A DNA stretch of 32,201 nt, from NCBI GenBank assembly GCA_045542335.1, contig JAZQKV010000008.1, forward strand, positions 1 to 32,201, written 5' to 3'. Below the pieces are notes generated by a model. That model saw only the letters and a program-made list of their open reading frames with translations, searched no databases and was not told the DNA's origin. This stretch comes from CAKSUT01 sp045542335. Its GTDB lineage: Bacteria > Bacillota > Clostridia > Oscillospirales > CAG-382. Positions 31,547 to 32,201 of this stretch are shown in pieces. The translations under genes and the position numbers were made by a program. Position 1 is the stretch's first letter; every line of letters begins with the position of its first letter.

Positions 31547-32201
31547 TTACACATTTCCCGTTACTGTGAGAACAGAAACTCCGGGAATCACGGTCCATTC
31601 GCCTGTTTCGGGATTCTGGGAATAGGTTGCGGCAGGGACTGTGATTCGTCCGACAACTGTTGAAAACTCACCTGTTGTTTCGTTATAGGTGTAGAAGGTG
31701 GGTTGAGTCCATGGTGTGCCGTTGAAGGTTACCTCGGTGATGTCAAGAATTGGATCGAATGTGTCGGTCACGGCAACGTTATCATCAACAGTTGCAGGAG
31801 AGCTTCCCGAATTCTGAATGATAAAGGTGTAGGTCAGGGTGTCACACTCGGTTACGGTTTCGGGGTCAACTGTTTTTGTGATAGTTAGGCGCACGCTGCC
31901 GTTTGCAGGAACAGTTTCGCTCACGGTTGTTGTTGAAAGAGTGCAGGTGAGACCGGATACAGTTGCCGTGTTTGTTATTGATGCACCCTCACCCAAAGGT
32001 GCAAACTGATTAACAGCAGCATCATAGATTATGAGAGCATTTCCGCCTGCAGGAACATTTATACCGCTTATTTCAAGGGTCGGATCGGGAGTTACATCGG
32101 GAGCAGCCTGAAGAACGCCGTCAAGAAAATACTTGACAGAGCCTTGCACATAGTTAAGCGGAACAAGAGTTGCACCGTTAAATTCATAAGCTCCAAGGTC
32201 A
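31547..32201 (-). CDS. DUF11-like surface protein, C-terminal part (start beyond the right edge)
   Basis: The frame is open through base 32201, so only the last 217 or so residues are here; the GTG at 32149 is internal. The sequence is Thr/Val/Pro-rich beta-sandwich. SVRLTITKTVDPETVTECDT and TLTYTFIIQNSGSSPATVDD, followed by VAVTDTFDPILDITEVTFNG, match the DUF11/isopeptide-type repeat of secreted Gram-positive proteins. An incomplete repeat before it contains NVPAGGNALIIYDAAVN and ASITNTATVSG. No LPXTG motif, SLH unit or membrane anchor is seen at the C-terminus, so any anchor must lie in the missing part or the protein is released. The spacing domain role is typical of the family; function unknown. 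Confidence 0.8.
   Translation of the reverse strand, partial: DLGAYEFNGATLVPLNYVQGSVKYFLDGVLQAAPDVTPDPTLEISGINVPAGGNALIIYDAAVNQFAPLGEGASITNTATVSGLTCTLSTTTVSETVPANGSVRLTITKTVDPETVTECDTLTYTFIIQNSGSSPATVDDNVAVTDTFDPILDITEVTFNGTPWTQPTFYTYNETTGEFSTVVGRITVPAATYSQNPETGEWTVIPGVSVLTVTGNV

Overview
The window looks like chromosomal DNA of a low-to-moderate G+C Gram-positive bacterium of the Clostridia, probably an uncultured gut-type Oscillospiraceae/Ruminococcaceae relative. The reasons are strong GGAGG-type ribosome sites, consensus TTGACA/TATAAT promoters with 17-bp spacers, SLH and DUF11 surface proteins, DUF1294/DUF1653/WYL families, and an mltG plus U32-protein cluster as in Firmicutes. Genus-level placement is inference. 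I see no tRNA, rRNA, CRISPR array, insertion sequence or phage module.

Layout. (1) Positions 1-3810 hold the end of an operon: the lytic transglycosylase MltG (its start lies outside the window, with an 11-unit octapeptide repeat), a U32-family protein and a small DUF1294 membrane protein, closed by a clear terminator. (2) Positions 3968-8172 are a monocistronic unit for a 1327-residue secreted SLH/beta-helix surface protein with its own strong promoter. (3) Positions 8212-14078 are one five-gene unit: class I aminotransferase, trpS, tagO-like phosphoglycosyl transferase, UDP-GlcNAc 2-epimerase and a membrane-anchored unknown. The tagO and epimerase genes overlap by one base and would supply the lipid-linked GlcNAc and UDP-ManNAc used at the start of wall glycopolymer synthesis. 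(4) Positions 14226-16527 run leftward: a serine hydrolase and then holA. (5) Divergently, positions 16724-20876 carry a WYL regulator, a GH127-type arabinofuranosidase and a lipid kinase. (6) Positions 20996-22460 run leftward: a membrane acyltransferase overlapping a small XRE-like regulator. (7) Positions 22625-25789 are rpsO-pnp, with a long structured rpsO leader and a 77-nt hairpin before pnp. (8) Positions 25835-29639 hold a GH20-type hexosaminidase facing a leftward operon of DUF1653 protein, GDPD phosphodiesterase and an unknown probable (alpha/alpha)6 protein. (9) Positions 29692-31457 encode a leucine-rich-repeat lipoprotein. (10) The right edge cuts into a leftward DUF11-like surface protein.

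Overall this is an ordinary housekeeping and cell-envelope stretch interleaved with carbohydrate-active enzymes. I found no new defence or mobile system. The most interesting signals are RNA-level. First, the rpsO leader can form two mutually exclusive structures, one a three-way junction and the other terminator-like. Second, the aminotransferase mRNA has its Shine-Dalgarno sequence separated from the start codon by an almost perfect hairpin. Third, the tagO-like protein carries an odd Cys-rich plus lysine-rich C-terminal tail.
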